This document shows positions 7,788-10,000 of a stretch of 10,000 bases of DNA, piece by piece. The notes under the pieces were generated by a model, which did not search any database, had not been told where the DNA came from, and saw nothing but the letters and a program-made list of their open reading frames with translations. Each line of letters begins with the position of its first letter. The first letter of the stretch is position 1. A program made the translations under genes and the position numbers. This DNA comes from Theodoxus fluviatilis (lineage: Eukaryota; Mollusca; Gastropoda; Cycloneritida; Neritidae). The stretch lies in the NCBI GenBank assembly GCA_034096865.1, contig JAWQFJ010008629.1, positions 2,501 to 12,500 on the forward strand, written 5' to 3'.

Positions 7788-9347
7788 AGTCTCTTTTTTA
7801 TTGTTTAAAAAAAAAATAAAGGTTATTATGTGCTTTCAAGAATACTTTAAAAGAAATATCCATATAATTTCAACTCACATTCATTCGATGTCATGGCGGG
7901 AAATTTGTAGCAAACAAAGGCAACAACTGCTCTTCTCACGTGCTGTTCAAGGGCCGAAAACGCAGTTCGCCATTCAGCATCTTTCCTATGAGTTACTTCC
8001 CTTGATACACAACACGTGACCAGCCCTAGAAAAAACAAACCAAAAAATGTTTCTTGCATATTTGTCATCCATATTGTAAATCTATTCAACACATGACATA
8101 ACATTCAATTATTATACAGTTTCTGTTATGTGTCAACGCACCTGAAAAAGTTATACTTTTTTAAAGCAACTTGTTCGTTACGTGTTTGTCGCTATTAGTA
8201 TTACCTCCCCTGAATGCTTCGCGGACTTCTAGGGTAAGAAAAGCCCATAATATCTATCAACTCACTCATACGACACCATTTTAACATATGACGCCATATT
8301 TGAGAGTGAAATTTTCCATATTTTAATCGATTTTAGTACTATTGTGGATGTGCAAATAACCTAAGCGTCATTCAGATACCTTAGGATCAAGAAGGCGCGG
8401 TCTGTGAAGGACGCATCTGCGGTACAAGGTCATGGCCAGAGGTTTCTTTCGGAATGATAAAATTTCAATACCTTCGATACGATCACTTGTTTCGATTCAT
8501 CGACGCACGGATATTTCGACCACGATAAACCCACAGTACGTATTTGTGTATTCTATGTTTCTTCTGTGTGCGAGTGAAACGTTACAATTGATGCGATGTG
8601 TTTGTTGTTTTCAAACATTGCCATGTGCGTGTGTCGGATGGCCTTCACACTCGAGCCCTCAACTTCCTTCTCTTTTCTGGGAACGTCAGCTGCATATCCC
8701 GTGCCCCACTTTGAGGCTCTGAAATCGCTCTTTCTGTGGAGGAAAAGCTTTTCCCAGGCTCTACTAGCCTCCGCACTCTGCATGCGACGGTGAAGTAACT
8801 CACACCCGAGATGTTTCGCGTTGTGTGCTTGAAATTTCCTGGGAAATATCACATCTCCTCGCTCTATATACCACCGATCGCGACCTTGTACCTCTTAATA
8901 AAGACCTTGACATTAGCGTTCCAATTCGTGCCCTCCGTTGACGTGGGTGACGACTCTATTAGTCTCGAGAGCTTCTATTTGGCTGAGTTTTCCACAGGAA
9001 CGAAAGCCTATTCTGCCTCCTTGGTCTAAGGCAGCGAACTAAAATACGACAACCATGTTCTTACTCAAGAGAAAGTCGAAGTTAAAACGTCAAGAAATCA
9101 AAGGAATCGCCGTGACAATCCATTTTTGACTGAAGCCTTGTTTATCATTATGCCTTTCTTGGGCAAGCACACTTGATGGCGATGCCATGCAGACACACGC
9201 ATCATTGCACACACATGAATGATGAAGTGAACTCCACTGGCTGAGCAGTTGCGATAATATTTCAAGTTGTTCTGTGAAGACTGTCACGAGAGCGCTGTTC
9301 CTGTGATTAAAGGCAGCCTTTTCTTCAGTACATGTATACTATATGTC
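7788..9347. other. Intergenic or intronic sequence without a recognisable gene (right)
   Basis: This is the mirror of 554-2113. Read on the plus strand it contains TATATA at 8865-8870 followed by AATAAA at 8897-8902. That is a weak promoter/poly(A) arrangement of the kind found in LTRs, but no matching LTR ends, primer-binding site or coding domain were seen. No gene is called. Confidence 0.5.
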
Positions 9348-9392
9348 TCAGAAGGAACATGGAAATGTTAATTCTACATTCTCCACAAATAC

Positions 9393-9536
9393 CTTGAATT
9401 GATTACTGAAACCAACCATTGAACTAACAGTTCCTTTGTAATGATTAACACTTCCCATTGGGGGAAAAGTTATTTCAATAGGCCTCACCATTTTCTGCTG
9501 ATAAAGTGTGGATTGAATGGCATTCATTTGCCTTAT
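9393..9536 (-). CDS. Possible internal exon of an unidentified gene (right copy)
   Basis: This is the mirror copy of the candidate exon at 365-508, with identical splice-like borders and sequence on the minus strand. The only nearby arm difference is downstream of the putative donor, C for T (position 539 in the left arm). It would change a Ser to a Pro only if the frame were read through. The candidate rests on splice-site appearance and frame openness alone. Confidence 0.3.
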
Positions 9537-9580
9537 CTGAAACAACAGGCCCAATGATGGAGTGAAAAAAAGATCATGCA

Positions 9581-9806
9581 AAGGGTGCATACATGTACAT
9601 GCAGTGCACTCATGTAAATACAATGAGTGTATCCAAACAGTGCATACATGTACATACAGTGCACACATATACATAGAGTGCATACATCCAACTAGTGGAT
9701 ACATGTACATTCAGTGCATACATGTACATGTGCATACATCCAAACAGTGCATACATGTACATTCAGTGCACACATGTACATACAGTGCATACATGTACAT
9801 ACGATG
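9581..9806 (-). repeat. 19-bp minisatellite (right, mirrored copy)
   Basis: This is the reverse complement of the left minisatellite, with the same unit order and variants. The two copies have not diverged in unit number, although minisatellites usually mutate fast. That implies a very recent duplication, ongoing conversion, or one locus represented twice. Confidence 0.85.
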
Positions 9807-9890
9807 AGTATATCCAAACAGTGCATGCACGTGGTCACAGGTCAGACCTGCCAGACAGGTGGAACACAATCTACTTGTTGAAGGTGTGTC

Positions 9891-9984
9891 ATTCACACTC
9901 ACACAGACAGGCATGCATACACGCCTGCACACATTCACACTCACACAGACAGGCATGCATACACGCCTGCACACATTCACACTC
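9891..9984. repeat. 42-bp tandem repeat at the right edge
   Basis: Two identical 42-bp units begin ATTCACACTCACACAGACAG (9891-9932, 9933-9974), followed by the first 10 bp of a third. The unit includes GGCATGCATACACGCCTG. Bases 1-10 of the window are the reverse complement of the first 10 bp of the unit. The array may therefore also exist beyond the left edge. Confidence 0.9.
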
Positions 9985-10000
9985 AAAAGGGGGCAAGCTT

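Noticed and set aside
8811..9029. 72-codon plus-strand frame with a hydrophobic middle, mirrored at 872-1090.
   Set aside because: It overlaps other frames of similar length, and I found no splice or promoter support and no recognisable motif. It may be coding, but I cannot support it.
8865..9030. TATATA at 8865 and AATAAA at 8897, suggesting a solo LTR.
   Set aside because: No matching TG...CA ends, target duplication, primer-binding site or related internal domain could be found. Two short AT-rich words are weak evidence.

Overview
This window is eukaryotic, repeat-dominated DNA, most likely from a mollusc or another lophotrochozoan. There is no bacterial gene density, operon structure or ribosome binding site. 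It contains long microsatellites, a minisatellite, a 5'-truncated Penelope-like retroelement and short non-autonomous elements that begin ACTCACATGCGAAG and carry a (GTCC)n tract and many AAGGTCA / TGACCTT words. I associate that last repeat type with bivalve genomes from general knowledge; I could not search for it.

The whole window is one huge, almost perfect inverted repeat. Bases 1-4927 are repeated in reverse complement at 4976-9900, with a 48-nt spacer at 4928-4975. Every feature of the left arm therefore recurs on the opposite strand, with mirrored coordinates summing to about 9901 (9898-9903 locally, because of a few indels). By eye there are about ten difference events in 4.9 kb, mostly in homopolymers, in the CT/GA tract or next to the turn-around. 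The left edge of the window cuts the arm, so the true outer end is not visible. At the right edge a 42-bp tandem repeat continues past base 9900.

One arm, from outside to centre, holds: a 19-bp TGTACATGTATGCA minisatellite; a possible host exon (365-508 +); about 1.6 kb with no recognisable gene; a possible small exon (2114-2234 -) with an excellent splice donor; a 5'-truncated Penelope-like element (2263-3000) bounded by an exact 15-bp target-site duplication and containing the C-terminal part of a GIY-YIG endonuclease plus a long CT/GA tract; about 0.5 kb of AT-rich intron-like sequence; a complete 862-bp element resembling the DINE-1/HINE (Helentron-related) class (3536-4397); a 170-bp spacer; and a second copy of that element, which is interrupted by the turn-around at the centre.

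No complete protein-coding gene can be supported. The main question is whether the palindrome is real. The turn-around sits exactly on an 11-bp inverted motif that the repeat element already carries, as expected for fold-back priming or template switching. However, the turn-around and the left arm next to it carry a cluster of insertion-type deviations from the paralogous copy. That pattern suggests poorly corrected long-read sequence, so an assembly or library fold-back artefact must be considered first.
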